64,000 nt of DNA from an uncultured Ruminiclostridium sp. (GTDB lineage Bacteria; Bacillota; Clostridia; Oscillospirales; Ruminococcaceae), in the NCBI GenBank assembly GCA_947630175.1, contig CANRGJ010000006.1, positions 62,001 to 126,000 on the forward strand. The letters run 5' to 3'. The stretch's first letter is position 1, and each line of letters starts with the position of its first letter. The translations under genes and the position numbers were made by a program. Of this stretch, positions 25,564-33,303 are shown piece by piece. The notes below the pieces were generated by a model. It had not been told where the DNA came from and searched no databases. It worked only from the letters and a program-made list of their open reading frames with translations.

Positions 25564-27483
25564 ATGCTTAAAAGATCGGTCTTATTTTTAACGGCGGCTT
25601 TTTTTATGACCTTGACGGGCTGTGCTGACGGCGGGAACGGCGTTTCCCAGTCCACGCAGTCAGGCGGGACTGAAAGCTCCTCCGACTCGTCCCAGACGGC
25701 GGAAAACACCTTGTCAAATCCCAACAAAAATTCGGGGGAAGTGACTTTCGGCAACACCTGCAAGATCCATTTCAACGGAGAAGTGAACATAGACGGCAAC
25801 GGCGCATGGTACGAAAACGGAACGCTTTCCCTCACCGACGGCGGCGTTTACGAGATAAGCGGAAAGCTGGAGGACGGCTGTGTTTATATAGAAACCGACG
25901 AAAACGTAAAGCTGGTGCTGGACAACGCTCATATAAGCAATTCCGACGGTGCGGCGATATACTGTTACAGCGCAAAAAATTTATATATAGAGCTTGAGGA
26001 GGGAACCGACAACTCCCTTTCCGACGGCGTGGAATATGCATTTTCAGGGAAAAACGAGTCCGAAGCGGACAGTGAGCCCAACGCCGCAGTTTACAGCAAA
26101 AGCGACCTTATTTTCTGCGGTAACGGAAATCTAACCGTTACAGGAAATTACAGCGGCGGTATACGCTGTAACGACGACCTCACCTTTGAAAGCGGAAACA
26201 TCACAGTCACCGCTGAAAATAACGGCGTAAGAGGCACTGACAGCGTCGTTCTTGAAAGTGGAACGCTAAACGTCACAGCGGGAAAGGACGGCATAAAGTC
26301 CACCAACGCCGATGACGAAACGAAAGGCTATGTTCTCATAAGCGGTGGGGAAATCACCGTTAATGCAGGCGAGGACGGCATACAAGCGGAGCGCGGTCTT
26401 TCCGTCACAGGCGGAAAGATAAACGTCACCACCACAGGCGAAGTGGCGTCAGGCGGAAACGACAGAGATTTCGGCGGCTGGGGTCACATCTGGGACGGCG
26501 GTGAAAGCACCTCCACGAACGACGAAGCCACATCAAAAGGCATAAAAAGCGGCGGCGATATGACGCTTAGCGGCGGTGAAATAACCGTAAATTCTACCGA
26601 TCACTGTGTTCATTCGGCGGGAACTTTGAACGTCACGTCGGGGACTTTTACCCTCTCCTCCTCATCGGGAAAGGGGATTTCCTCCCACGGCGATTTACAG
26701 ATAGACGGCGGCACCATCGACGTGCTGAACTCCACAGAGGGCATTGAAAGCAAGGCGCTGTTCACCATAAACGGCGGCGATATTTCAGTGACCTCCTCCG
26801 ACGACGGACTGAACAGCGGCGGCGGGAGCGACATCTTCGGCGTTAACAGCGGCGAAGAAAGCGCTGTTCACGATATGTTTATCAACGGCGGCAACATTTT
26901 CATCAACGCCGCAGGAGACGGCATTGATTCCAACGGCAACATCACCATAAACGGCGGCACAGTCTTTGTGAACGGACCTGTTGACGGAGCAAACGGCGCG
27001 CTTGACAGCGGCGACTTTAACAACAGCATTACCGTAAACGGCGGCACTCTTATCGCAATCGGCAGTATGCAGATGGCGGAAAACCCCTCCGATTCCTCAG
27101 CGCAGAACAGCGTCTGCGTTCAGGCAAACGTAAACGCAGGTGAAACGGTCGCCTTAGTGGATAACAGCGGCAATAATATAGCCGTTTTCACCGCCGCAAA
27201 GCAGGCTCAGCATATAATAATCTCGACTCCCGACATAAAGACGGGTGGCACTTACAGCCTTTACACAGGCGTTACTGCCGCAGGCGACAGCCTGAACGGA
27301 CTTTACGACAATTCCGCGTCCGTCGAGCTAAGCGGCGACCCTGTTTATACCTTCACAGCCGAAAGCACCGTTACCTCCTCAGGCGGGAACGGTGGATTTG
27401 GCGGCGGCGGAATGGGCGGACCCGGCGGCTTCGGCGGAGGACCCGGAGGCGGCTTCGGCGGCGGACCGGGCGGCAGACTTTAA
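25564..27483 (+). CDS. Carbohydrate-binding-domain lipoprotein (Cthe_2159-like beta-helix)
   Basis: The 639-residue protein has a lipoprotein signal (lipobox LTGC, Cys20), a Ser/Thr-rich linker, and from about residue 60 a long run of parallel beta-helix turns. These contain motifs such as GGVYEISGKLEDGCVYIE, LVLDNAHISNSDGAAIY, NGGDISVTSSDDGLNSGG and NGGTVFVNGPVDGANGALD. This is the pattern of the Cthe_2159-type carbohydrate-binding family, described as binding cellulose and acidic sugars. The C-terminal 33 residues are almost only Gly, Phe, Pro and Met (GGFGGGPGG type). AAGGACTG precedes the ATG. It lies beside the GH74-like gene but in the opposite direction, with 210 bases between them. 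Confidence 0.85.
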   Translation: MLKRSVLFLTAAFFMTLTGCADGGNGVSQSTQSGGTESSSDSSQTAENTLSNPNKNSGEVTFGNTCKIHFNGEVNIDGNGAWYENGTLSLTDGGVYEISGKLEDGCVYIETDENVKLVLDNAHISNSDGAAIYCYSAKNLYIELEEGTDNSLSDGVEYAFSGKNESEADSEPNAAVYSKSDLIFCGNGNLTVTGNYSGGIRCNDDLTFESGNITVTAENNGVRGTDSVVLESGTLNVTAGKDGIKSTNADDETKGYVLISGGEITVNAGEDGIQAERGLSVTGGKINVTTTGEVASGGNDRDFGGWGHIWDGGESTSTNDEATSKGIKSGGDMTLSGGEITVNSTDHCVHSAGTLNVTSGTFTLSSSSGKGISSHGDLQIDGGTIDVLNSTEGIESKALFTINGGDISVTSSDDGLNSGGGSDIFGVNSGEESAVHDMFINGGNIFINAAGDGIDSNGNITINGGTVFVNGPVDGANGALDSGDFNNSITVNGGTLIAIGSMQMAENPSDSSAQNSVCVQANVNAGETVALVDNSGNNIAVFTAAKQAQHIIISTPDIKTGGTYSLYTGVTAAGDSLNGLYDNSASVELSGDPVYTFTAESTVTSSGGNGGFGGGGMGGPGGFGGGPGGGFGGGPGGRL

Positions 27484-27530
27484 AAAACGATTCTATTATT
27501 TTGATAGTGTTCATAGTGTTCCTCTCACAC

Positions 27531-27566
27531 TGCGGCGGCACAGAAAAACGTGCCGCCGCAAATTTT
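27531..27566 (+). terminator. Rho-independent terminator after the carbohydrate-binding gene
   Basis: An 11-bp GC-rich stem (TGCGGCGGCAC/GTGCCGCCGCA) with an A-rich loop and AATTTT afterwards, 48 bases after the stop codon. Confidence 0.85.
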
Positions 27567-27575
27567 CATTAAAAA

Positions 27576-27603
27576 TGAACCTTTGTCGAAAAATTCCCGT
27601 CTA
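27576..27603 (+). promoter_or_regulatory. ECF-type promoter in front of the sigma factor gene
   Basis: TGAACC (27576-27581), exactly 16 bases, then CGTCTA (27598-27603). This matches the general ECF promoter pattern (-35 with AAC, 16-17 bases, -10 starting CGT) known from SigM/SigW/SigX-type factors. It is directly upstream of an ECF-like gene, which suggests autoregulation. Confidence 0.7.
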
Positions 27604-27647
27604 TATATACGAAATCGGTTTCAAAAACGCAAAAAGGAGGTGAGGAT

Positions 27648-28937
27648 ACGGAAGAATTTGAAGAACTGCTCAAAGCGGCAAAAACAGCGGCAGAGCGCTT
27701 TGTGAGATTTAAAGTGGGAAATAAGACCGACGCCGACGACATTTTGCAGGAGGTCTATCTTACCGCATATCAGAAATTTCCCACGCTGAAAAACAAAGAC
27801 TCGTTCAAAGCGTGGCTGATAAGTATTGCCCGCAATAAATGCAATGACTATTTCAGAGAAAAAGCGGCAAGGCTGGAAATACCCATAGAAACGCTCACTG
27901 AAAAGCGCCTTTCCTACGGAAAGCAGGGCGTTTCACAAATAAGCACAGTCAGGGAAACTCTTGAGATTTTAGGGGACAAAGACAAGCAGATACTTTACTT
28001 ATATTTCTGGAAGGAGCTTCCCCAGGCTGAAATAGCAAAACGGCTGGATATTCCCGTTGGAACGGTGAAAAGCCGCCTTTATACCGCAAAGCGGAATTTC
28101 AAAGACAAATATCCCGCCAATATACCGAAAGGAGAAAGCAATATGAAGAAACTGCCTGAAATACTGCCTGAATACAAAATAGAGCAACTGCCCACAGAGC
28201 CTTTTCAGTGCGTCTGGGAGGAGCTTATGGGCTGGCTCATCGTTCCCAGAACAGGCGAAAAACTGAGCTGGGGACTTTACGATATGCCCTCCCGCAAAAG
28301 GACGGAGTGGACGGAAATGGAAGTAGTCGGCAAAGCCGAGGTCCACGGTATAGAGGGCGTTGAAACAGTGGCGATACAGCACGACGCCGAAAACTATTAC
28401 CGCACGGGGAGCATAAAGGAGTGCGAATGGCGCTTTATAAATCAGCTCACCGACACCCACTGCCGCACCCTTGCGGAAAGCCACGTTGACGAAAACGGCG
28501 TGCGCCGTGTGCATACGTTCCTTGACGGAGATGAATTTATGCAAAACTGGGGCTACGGCGAGGATAACTGCGGCAAGGAAACGCATATCAGACGAAAGGG
28601 TATACTGAGCCGTGAGGGAAACGTAATAACAGGCGTTCCGAAACCGAATTTGCAGTCTATGGACGTGGTGGGAAGATATAAGGTGACCATTGGCGGCAGG
28701 GAATACGACACCGTTTGCGTAATGGACATCGAAACCTTTGACGACAGCATAGTTACCGAAAGCTATATCGACAAAAACGGCAGAACGGTATTGTGGCGCA
28801 GATTCAATCATGACAACTGGGCGGCAGACAGATACAAAAAAAGCTGGAGCGAAATGCTCCCCGAAAACGAATGGCTTTTCGTCAACGGAGAGACCTACGT
28901 TCATTGGTACGACTGCATAACCGACTATATTCTTTGA
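27648..28937 (+). CDS. ECF-like sigma factor with large C-terminal extension, probable ACG start
   Basis: Region 2 (DADDILQEVYLTAYQKF, then FKAWLISIARNKCNDYFREK) and region 4 (LGDKDKQILYLYFWKELPQ, AEIAKRLDIPVGTVKSRLYT) are clear. A normal ATG is missing. The homologous-looking N-terminus (EEFEELLKAAKTAAERFV) precedes the first GTG (27702), and AAAGGAGG stands 7 bases before the ACG at 27648, whereas no ribosome binding site precedes the GTG. The likely start is therefore ACG, perhaps a mutated ATG. After region 4 (about residue 168) comes a soluble domain of about 260 residues without membrane helices, rich in Trp and acidic residues (PEYKIEQLPTEPFQCVWEEL, GLYDMPSRKRTEW). An ECF-type promoter lies upstream. 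No anti-sigma gene is adjacent. Confidence 0.8.
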   Translation, partial: TEEFEELLKAAKTAAERFVRFKVGNKTDADDILQEVYLTAYQKFPTLKNKDSFKAWLISIARNKCNDYFREKAARLEIPIETLTEKRLSYGKQGVSQISTVRETLEILGDKDKQILYLYFWKELPQAEIAKRLDIPVGTVKSRLYTAKRNFKDKYPANIPKGESNMKKLPEILPEYKIEQLPTEPFQCVWEELMGWLIVPRTGEKLSWGLYDMPSRKRTEWTEMEVVGKAEVHGIEGVETVAIQHDAENYYRTGSIKECEWRFINQLTDTHCRTLAESHVDENGVRRVHTFLDGDEFMQNWGYGEDNCGKETHIRRKGILSREGNVITGVPKPNLQSMDVVGRYKVTIGGREYDTVCVMDIETFDDSIVTESYIDKNGRTVLWRRFNHDNWAADRYKKSWSEMLPENEWLFVNGETYVHWYDCITDYIL

Positions 28938-28944
28938 TAGAAAC

Positions 28945-28975
28945 AAAAGCGGCAGGATTTTTCTGCCGCTTTTTA
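28945..28975 (+). terminator. Terminator of the sigma factor gene
   Basis: An 11-bp stem (AAAAGCGGCAG/CTGCCGCTTTT) with a 7-base loop and T-run, right after the stop codon. Confidence 0.85.
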
Positions 28976-29056
28976 TTAAATCATTTTCACCCTTTCCCAC
29001 TCTCTGCATAAAATGGTACAGAAGCAAAGGCTTCAAGAAAGGAGAAATTCTGAACC

Positions 29057-29242
29057 ATGAATGAGCATATTTGCTCCTGTGAGCGTGAGAACAGCGTCAG
29101 GAGAGTGGGCTACGCCTACGTTCCAGTTCAGCGTATGGGCAAGGTCTATTCACCCCAGAAGGCGATAATGCAGGGAACCGTCTTTCCCGAGCTGGATATT
29201 CCCATAGGAGTTTACGAAAGGGGACTGTGCGATGGAAAATAA
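29057..29242 (+). CDS. cotJA: Spore coat-associated protein CotJA
   Basis: This 61-residue protein has the CotJA core: ...RVGYAYVPVQRMGKVYSPQKA and a PELDIPIGVYERG tail. It lies in the conserved order cotJA-cotJB-cotJC. In Bacillus subtilis these three proteins sit in the inner layers of the spore coat, made in the mother cell under sigma-E. AAAGGAG is found 12 bases before the ATG. Its end overlaps cotJB by 11 bases. It is evidence that the organism forms spores. Confidence 0.9.
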   Translation: MNEHICSCERENSVRRVGYAYVPVQRMGKVYSPQKAIMQGTVFPELDIPIGVYERGLCDGK

Positions 29243-29486
29243 CAACTGCCGCAGACTGCTCCAGGCAGTAAACGAGGCAAGCTTTTTTATGCAGGACCTG
29301 AAGCTGTACCTGGACACTCACCCCGACGACGAGACCGCCGTGCAGATGTTCAGAGAGGCGGTAAAGCAGTATAAAGCCTGCAAGGAAGCGTTTGAGGAAA
29401 ACTGCTGGCCCCTGAGAGCAGAGAGCAGCGGCAAAAACTGCGATTGGGACTGGCTTTGCGGAGCATGGCCTCCCGCAAAGGTGTAA
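29232..29486 (+). CDS. cotJB: Spore coat protein CotJB
   Basis: The 84-residue protein has the CotJB pattern RRLLQAVNEASFFMQDLKLYLDTHP and the tail CKEAFEENCWPLRA, with a Trp/Cys-rich end. Such proteins help place CotJC in the coat. The gene overlaps cotJA and is 12 bases from cotJC. Confidence 0.9.
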   Translation: MENNNCRRLLQAVNEASFFMQDLKLYLDTHPDDETAVQMFREAVKQYKACKEAFEENCWPLRAESSGKNCDWDWLCGAWPPAKV

Positions 29487-29498
29487 GGAGGGCTGCAA

Positions 29499-30056
29499 AT
29501 GTTTGTATTTGAAAAAAGAACCCAGATACCCGTAAGGATAGCCAACAAAAATCCCAGACTGGCGGGGATAATCCTCAGTCAGTACGGAGGACCCGACGGC
29601 GAACTCGCTGCCTCCCTTCGCTACCTCTCCCAGCGCTTCACAATGCCTGACAATATGGGCATAGCGCTGCTCACCGATATAGGCACCGAAGAGCTTGCTC
29701 ACCTTGAGATAGTGGGCTCGGTAGTTTCCCAGCTTACCTCAGGCGAGGGTGCAAAGTCCTTTGACCGCTACGGCAAGGGGGATTATTACGTAGACCATTC
29801 CAACGCCGTTTATCCCGCAAGCGCCGCAGGCGTGCCTTTCACCGCCGCATATATCCAGAGCAAGGGCGACCCTATCGCCGACCTTATGGAGGACTTGGCG
29901 GCAGAGCAGAAAGCCCGTGCCACCTACGACAACATTCTCCGCCTTTCCGACGACCCTGACGTTAACAACGTGATGAAATTCCTCAGAGAGCGTGAGATAG
30001 TACACTTCCAGAGGTTTGGCGAACTGCTTGACGCATACCAGAGCAAGATAAAATAA
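29499..30056 (+). CDS. cotJC: Spore coat protein CotJC, manganese-catalase family
   Basis: The 185-residue protein belongs to the dimanganese catalase family: RYLSQRFTMPDN near residues 47-58, the metal-ligand segment LTDIGTEELAHLEIVGSVV near 62-82 with Glu and His ligands, YIQSKGDPIADLMEDLAAEQKARATYDN near 122-149, and REIVHFQRFGELL near 168-180. It would remove hydrogen peroxide, or act structurally, in the spore coat. It is shorter than stand-alone Mn-catalases, as usual for CotJC. GTAAGGAGGG precedes the ATG. A terminator follows. Confidence 0.93.
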   Translation: MFVFEKRTQIPVRIANKNPRLAGIILSQYGGPDGELAASLRYLSQRFTMPDNMGIALLTDIGTEELAHLEIVGSVVSQLTSGEGAKSFDRYGKGDYYVDHSNAVYPASAAGVPFTAAYIQSKGDPIADLMEDLAAEQKARATYDNILRLSDDPDVNNVMKFLREREIVHFQRFGELLDAYQSKIK

Positions 30057-30064
30057 CGAAAAAA

Positions 30065-30097
30065 CAAGCCGCTGTCAAAGCGGCTTGCTTTTCTTTA
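30065..30097 (+). terminator. Terminator of the cotJABC operon
   Basis: Stem CAAGCCGCT/AGCGGCTTG with a GTCAA loop, followed by CTTTTCTTT. Confidence 0.85.
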
Positions 30098-30138
30098 TTG
30101 AGAGGAAATCAGTCCTTGAACGTCATATGAAAGTAAAA

Positions 30139-30396
30139 TCAGCTCGTTTGCTCCACAGCGTCAGGAGCATTTTCCCTTTCCCGTTTTACAACATACCCTT
30201 TTTTCAGCCTGTCATAGACCACCTGCCCCTGAAAGGCAATCTTTTTCATAAATTTTCTTATATCGTCAATGTCCCTTTGTATGCTGCGTTCGTTAACGCC
30301 GCTGCTTTGCGCCGCACTTGACTTGCTTATGACTTCTCCGTTCATCAGCCTTGTGTACAGGTCGAGAACACGCATTATCTTGTCGTCTTTTTCCAT
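30139..30396 (-). CDS. Small HTH protein, like the N-terminal part of a WYL-type regulator
   Basis: ATG 30396 is preceded by AAGGAGC at good spacing. The 85-residue protein reads like an HTH_11/DeoR-type winged helix (MRVLDLYTRLMNGEVISKSS, then AQSSGVNERSIQRDIDDIRKF), which in most relatives is followed by a WYL ligand-binding domain. Here nothing follows; the frame ends after 85 residues with a charged tail (VVKRERENAPDAVEQTS). It may be a complete small regulator or the stub of a truncated one. It is divergent from the XRE regulator at 30563 and both promoters lie in an AT-rich region with repeated motifs. Confidence 0.7.
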   Translation of the reverse strand: MEKDDKIMRVLDLYTRLMNGEVISKSSAAQSSGVNERSIQRDIDDIRKFMKKIAFQGQVVYDRLKKGYVVKRERENAPDAVEQTS

Positions 30397-30428
30397 TCCC
30401 AAGCTCCTTCCGCCGAAAAATAAGAAAT

Positions 30429-30529
30429 TATAGTATAATTTATCAAAAAAATTATATTTATAGTATATCACAACTTTTATAAAATATCAATAGGCTCTGT
30501 ATAATCTTTTTTAATATTTATATACTATA
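30429..30529. promoter_or_regulatory. AT-rich divergent regulatory region with three TATAGTATA-type motifs
   Basis: TATAGTATA occurs at 30429-30437 and 30459-30467, exactly 30 bases apart, and its reverse complement TATACTATA at 30521-30529. They lie between two divergent regulator genes, so they could be operator sites for one of them, or simply parts of promoter -10 regions in very AT-rich DNA. Confidence 0.35.
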
Positions 30530-30562
30530 TATAGAATATAGGAAAAGAAAGGCGGAGCAGAT

Positions 30563-30895
30563 ATGAGCAGTTTGTCGGTAGAGATCGGTCGCAGGATAAG
30601 AAATTACCGCCTGCAGCAAGGGCTGAGCCAGGAGGAGCTTGCGGAAAAGTGCGGGCTTCACCCCACGTATATCGGTCAGGTGGAGCGTGGAGAAAAGAAC
30701 GCCACGCTGGAAAGCGTCAGCAGGATAGCGGGCGGACTTTCGCTTCCCCTCAGCAGACTTTTTGAAAATCTGGGAGGAAGCAGTACGCAGGACGACATTC
30801 CCGCTATGACCTATGAGCTTATGCTGTCCGTACCTGTTGACAAACAGCGGATAATGCTTGAGATACTAAAACAGATAATCCGCCTTCATTCATAA
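30563..30895 (+). CDS. XRE-family transcriptional regulator
   Basis: The 110-residue protein has an N-terminal XRE helix-turn-helix at 6-62 (IGRRIRNYRLQQGLSQEELA, then HPTYIGQVERGEKNATLESV), close in style to ArsR-independent single-domain regulators with the GLHPTYIGQVERG motif. The remaining 45 residues (TYELMLSVPVDKQRIMLEIL) are probably a dimerisation helix. AAGGCGGAG precedes the ATG. The target is unknown; the divergent small HTH gene may be one. Confidence 0.85.
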   Translation: MSSLSVEIGRRIRNYRLQQGLSQEELAEKCGLHPTYIGQVERGEKNATLESVSRIAGGLSLPLSRLFENLGGSSTQDDIPAMTYELMLSVPVDKQRIMLEILKQIIRLHS

Positions 30896-30914
30896 CCCAT
30901 TCCACCTTTTATGC

Positions 30915-30943
30915 TTGACAAATATCCTGTGATATGTTATATT
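30915..30943 (+). promoter_or_regulatory. Promoter of the zinc-ribbon membrane protein gene
   Basis: TTGACA (30915-30920), 17 bases, TATATT (30938-30943), about 50 bases before the ATG. Confidence 0.8.
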
Positions 30944-30992
30944 TAAAACAAATACCGACGAAAAACGTCGAAACAGGAGAGGAGTTTTAATT

Positions 30993-31859
30993 ATGTTTTG
31001 TCCCAACTGCGGAACAAAGCTGGAGGAAAATGCGCTGTGCTGTCCCTCCTGCGGAACGGCTGTGCCGCCTGAAAATCCCGTACAGCAAGCCGATCCTCTG
31101 TTCCCCGACCCTACTGTGATACCGCAGGATATACCCGAAGTCGACCCCTCCACCTTGGTGGAAGACCTTTCTCCGAAAGAAGAGGAACAGACCACCGCTT
31201 TTGAACAGCAGTCTGTTTATCCTACCCAGAACCCCTACCCCACCCAAAACCCTTATCCCACACCGAACGCTTTCGGACAGGACGATCAGGGCTTTCCCAC
31301 CGTGCAGAACCCTCAGAATATTCCGCCCTATCAGAACATAGTTCCCATAGAGATACCAAGAAGATCTAATATTCCTATGGGCATTTTAGGCGCAATTCTG
31401 TTCTCACTTATCGCCTGCGTTATCTGGGTGATAATCGGAACGTTGGGCTTTATCTCGTACATTGGCGGTCTTGCGATGGGCTTTTGCTGTGTTATCGGCT
31501 ACAAGACGCTTGGAAAGAAGTTCGACATTTACGGCGTTATCACCTGCATAGTGGTCATTCTTGCGGCAGTCCTCGCCTGCAACATCTTTGTTGAGGTAAT
31601 GTCGATATTCAACGACGCTGACGCCGCCGATATAGCAAGACAGCTTGGCTACAACGGCTTTGCCGACGTTTATTTCCACTTTTTTGAATTTATGAGCACC
31701 GTTGATTACGCCTTGACCTATGTTGGGGAAACACAGACCCTCACCTCGATGTTCGTGCGTGACCTGCTGATAAGCTACGTTTTCTCGGGGATCGCCTTTG
31801 CAGTTGTCGCAATACCCGCTTTCAAAGCCAGAAACAATCTTCCCGGCGCAAATCGCTGA
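30993..31859 (+). CDS. Membrane protein with N-terminal double-Cys zinc ribbon
   Basis: The 288-residue protein starts with FCPNCGTKLEENALCCPSCG (ligands Cys3, Cys6, Cys17, Cys20), a zinc-ribbon. A Pro/Gln-rich linker follows with repeats of NPYPTQ (about 75-90), then four to five membrane helices from about 128 (GILGAILFSLIACVIWVII onwards) and a short basic tail. Topology puts the ribbon in the cytoplasm. No enzyme motif is seen. It has its own promoter and terminator. Unlike the 56-60.9 kb array, the ribbon here is at the N-terminus, so it belongs to another family. Confidence 0.8.
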   Translation: MFCPNCGTKLEENALCCPSCGTAVPPENPVQQADPLFPDPTVIPQDIPEVDPSTLVEDLSPKEEEQTTAFEQQSVYPTQNPYPTQNPYPTPNAFGQDDQGFPTVQNPQNIPPYQNIVPIEIPRRSNIPMGILGAILFSLIACVIWVIIGTLGFISYIGGLAMGFCCVIGYKTLGKKFDIYGVITCIVVILAAVLACNIFVEVMSIFNDADAADIARQLGYNGFADVYFHFFEFMSTVDYALTYVGETQTLTSMFVRDLLISYVFSGIAFAVVAIPAFKARNNLPGANR

Positions 31860-31871
31860 GCTTTGATTACA

Positions 31872-31911
31872 TAAAAAATCCGCCGTCTGTTCGCAGGCGG
31901 CGGATTTTTAT
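31872..31911. terminator. Bidirectional terminator
   Basis: AAAAATCCGCCG pairs with CGGCGGATTTTT around a short loop, with A/T-runs on both sides. It serves the convergent genes ending at 31859 and 31932. Confidence 0.9.
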
Positions 31912-31931
31912 GTAACAAAAAGTTTTTGCAA

Positions 31932-33116
31932 TTACTTGCGCTTTCTTGAAATGATAATGCCTGCGGCGGCAAATGCGGCAGGGAGCAAAGCGAGAACAAC
32001 GCCTGTGGGCTCATTCTTGTCAGTGCTTGTACCGTTTTGTGTATTGCCGTTTTCAGCGTTCGTGCCTGTTGTGGTTTCGGCGGGGTTAGCGATTTCATCG
32101 GAAGAAGTGCTTTCATCTGAAGCTTCCGTAGCGGTCGTATCATCGGAGTTTGCGGGGTCGTTATCTTCGTCTTCATTGTCAAGAGCCACAAAGTTGTAGT
32201 TATTGTCTTTTGCATAAGCTTCGGCATAAGAGCCTGTGTAGCCGTAAATGGTGGAGAGACTGCTGTATGAAAATACATTATCTTCTATTAACGTAACGCT
32301 TTTGGGAATCGTTATTTTTGTCAGCGACACACATCTTGAAAATGCACAATACTCTATTGTTGTCACACTGTCGGGGATAATTACCTCCGTCATCTGATTG
32401 CACGGATGAAACGCATAGGCGCCTATTGTCGTTACGCCGTCGGGTATCGTGTATGTATTGGCTTTTGCATACGGAAATTTTACAATAGTCTTTCCGTCTT
32501 TGGTATACAAAACTCCGTCTATATCCTTGTAATTCTTATTATTTTCATCTACATAGATAGCTTTTAAATTTTCGCAAGTAACAGAAACAACAAGTGAAAA
32601 ACCAAATGCGTCCTCTCCTATCGTTGTTACACTTGCCGGAATGGTTATTTCCGTCAACGAGGTGCAGCCGCCGAGCGCCCCAAATCCTATTGTGGTCAGA
32701 CCTTCGGGGAGAGTTATTTCTGTCAAATGAGAACATAGGTTCAATGCATAGTCGCCTATCGTAGTCAGACTGTTAGGAAGTGTTATTTTCGATATGGAAC
32801 AGTTATAGAACGCGGCATACCCTATTGTTGTCACGCCTTCGGGAATATTTACCGCTGTCAGTGTTTTGCACATACTGAATGCATCATCACCTATCGCTGT
32901 CACTTTTTTTCCCTCAATTTCAGAAGGAATTGTGATTTCTGCATCATTGCCGCTATAACCTGTTACAGCCAGCGTTCCGTCCTCTAATTCCTCATAGCTG
33001 AATCCCTGATATTCGCCTGTATCCCCTGCCGCTGCAAATGCTGTCTGTGGTATGACCGCTGCCGCAACAGCCAGAGATACGGCGCAAGCCATCAATTTTT
33101 TAAATTTCATCTTCAT
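31932..33116 (-). CDS. BspA-type leucine-rich-repeat surface protein with NEPTG C-terminal anchor
   Basis: The 394-residue protein has a signal peptide (LMACAVSLAVAAAVIPQTAFA, cleavage near residue 28) and about eight BspA/LRR_5 repeats of 23 residues (for example EITLPEGLTTIGFGALGGCT and AVNIPEGVTTIGYAAFYNCS) spread over residues 60-300. A Thr/Asp/Glu/Ser-rich stalk follows. The end reads NEPTGVVLALLPAAF, a hydrophobic stretch and RKRK, like a sortase sorting signal. The C-terminus closely resembles that of the protein at 45293-45886. BspA proteins bind host or bacterial surfaces. A perfect promoter lies upstream. Confidence 0.9.
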   Translation of the reverse strand: MKMKFKKLMACAVSLAVAAAVIPQTAFAAAGDTGEYQGFSYEELEDGTLAVTGYSGNDAEITIPSEIEGKKVTAIGDDAFSMCKTLTAVNIPEGVTTIGYAAFYNCSISKITLPNSLTTIGDYALNLCSHLTEITLPEGLTTIGFGALGGCTSLTEITIPASVTTIGEDAFGFSLVVSVTCENLKAIYVDENNKNYKDIDGVLYTKDGKTIVKFPYAKANTYTIPDGVTTIGAYAFHPCNQMTEVIIPDSVTTIEYCAFSRCVSLTKITIPKSVTLIEDNVFSYSSLSTIYGYTGSYAEAYAKDNNYNFVALDNEDEDNDPANSDDTTATEASDESTSSDEIANPAETTTGTNAENGNTQNGTSTDKNEPTGVVLALLPAAFAAAGIIISRKRK

Positions 33117-33161
33117 AAGCTCCTCTCAAAAAATTAAAATACAAGCATATCGCTTTCCTGA

Positions 33162-33190
33162 ATTATAACATTATATTTTCATTTTGTCAA
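33162..33190 (-). promoter_or_regulatory. Promoter of the LRR surface-protein gene
   Basis: On the minus strand TTGACA (33190-33185), 17 bases, TATAAT (33167-33162): full consensus, indicating strong basal expression. Confidence 0.88.
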
Positions 33191-33265
33191 GTAATATCGT
33201 CACAAAATGTAAAGTATATCATCATAATATGTCGTGTAAATTTCACTACACATTTGATATAATTA

Positions 33266-33280
33266 TATCATTAAATGATA
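33266..33280. promoter_or_regulatory. Perfect 15-bp palindrome TATCATTAAATGATA, candidate operator
   Basis: The palindrome lies just downstream of a TG-extended TATAAT (33257-33262) and 18 bases before the ribosome binding site of the XRE regulator gene at 33304. Its place at the transcription start is typical of an autoregulatory operator. Confidence 0.45.
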
Positions 33281-33303
33281 AAATAACTATCAAAGGAGGA
33301 AGT

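Noticed and set aside
27999-29036. 345-codon minus-strand frame opposite the sigma factor gene
   Set aside because: The plus strand has clear sigma-region motifs; the minus frame shows no family pattern and runs through a terminator.
28980-29056. Sigma-E/sigma-K promoter before cotJA (CATAAAAT near 29007)
   Set aside because: A -10-like string exists, but no -35 match at the right distance was found, so I do not annotate it although sporulation control is expected.
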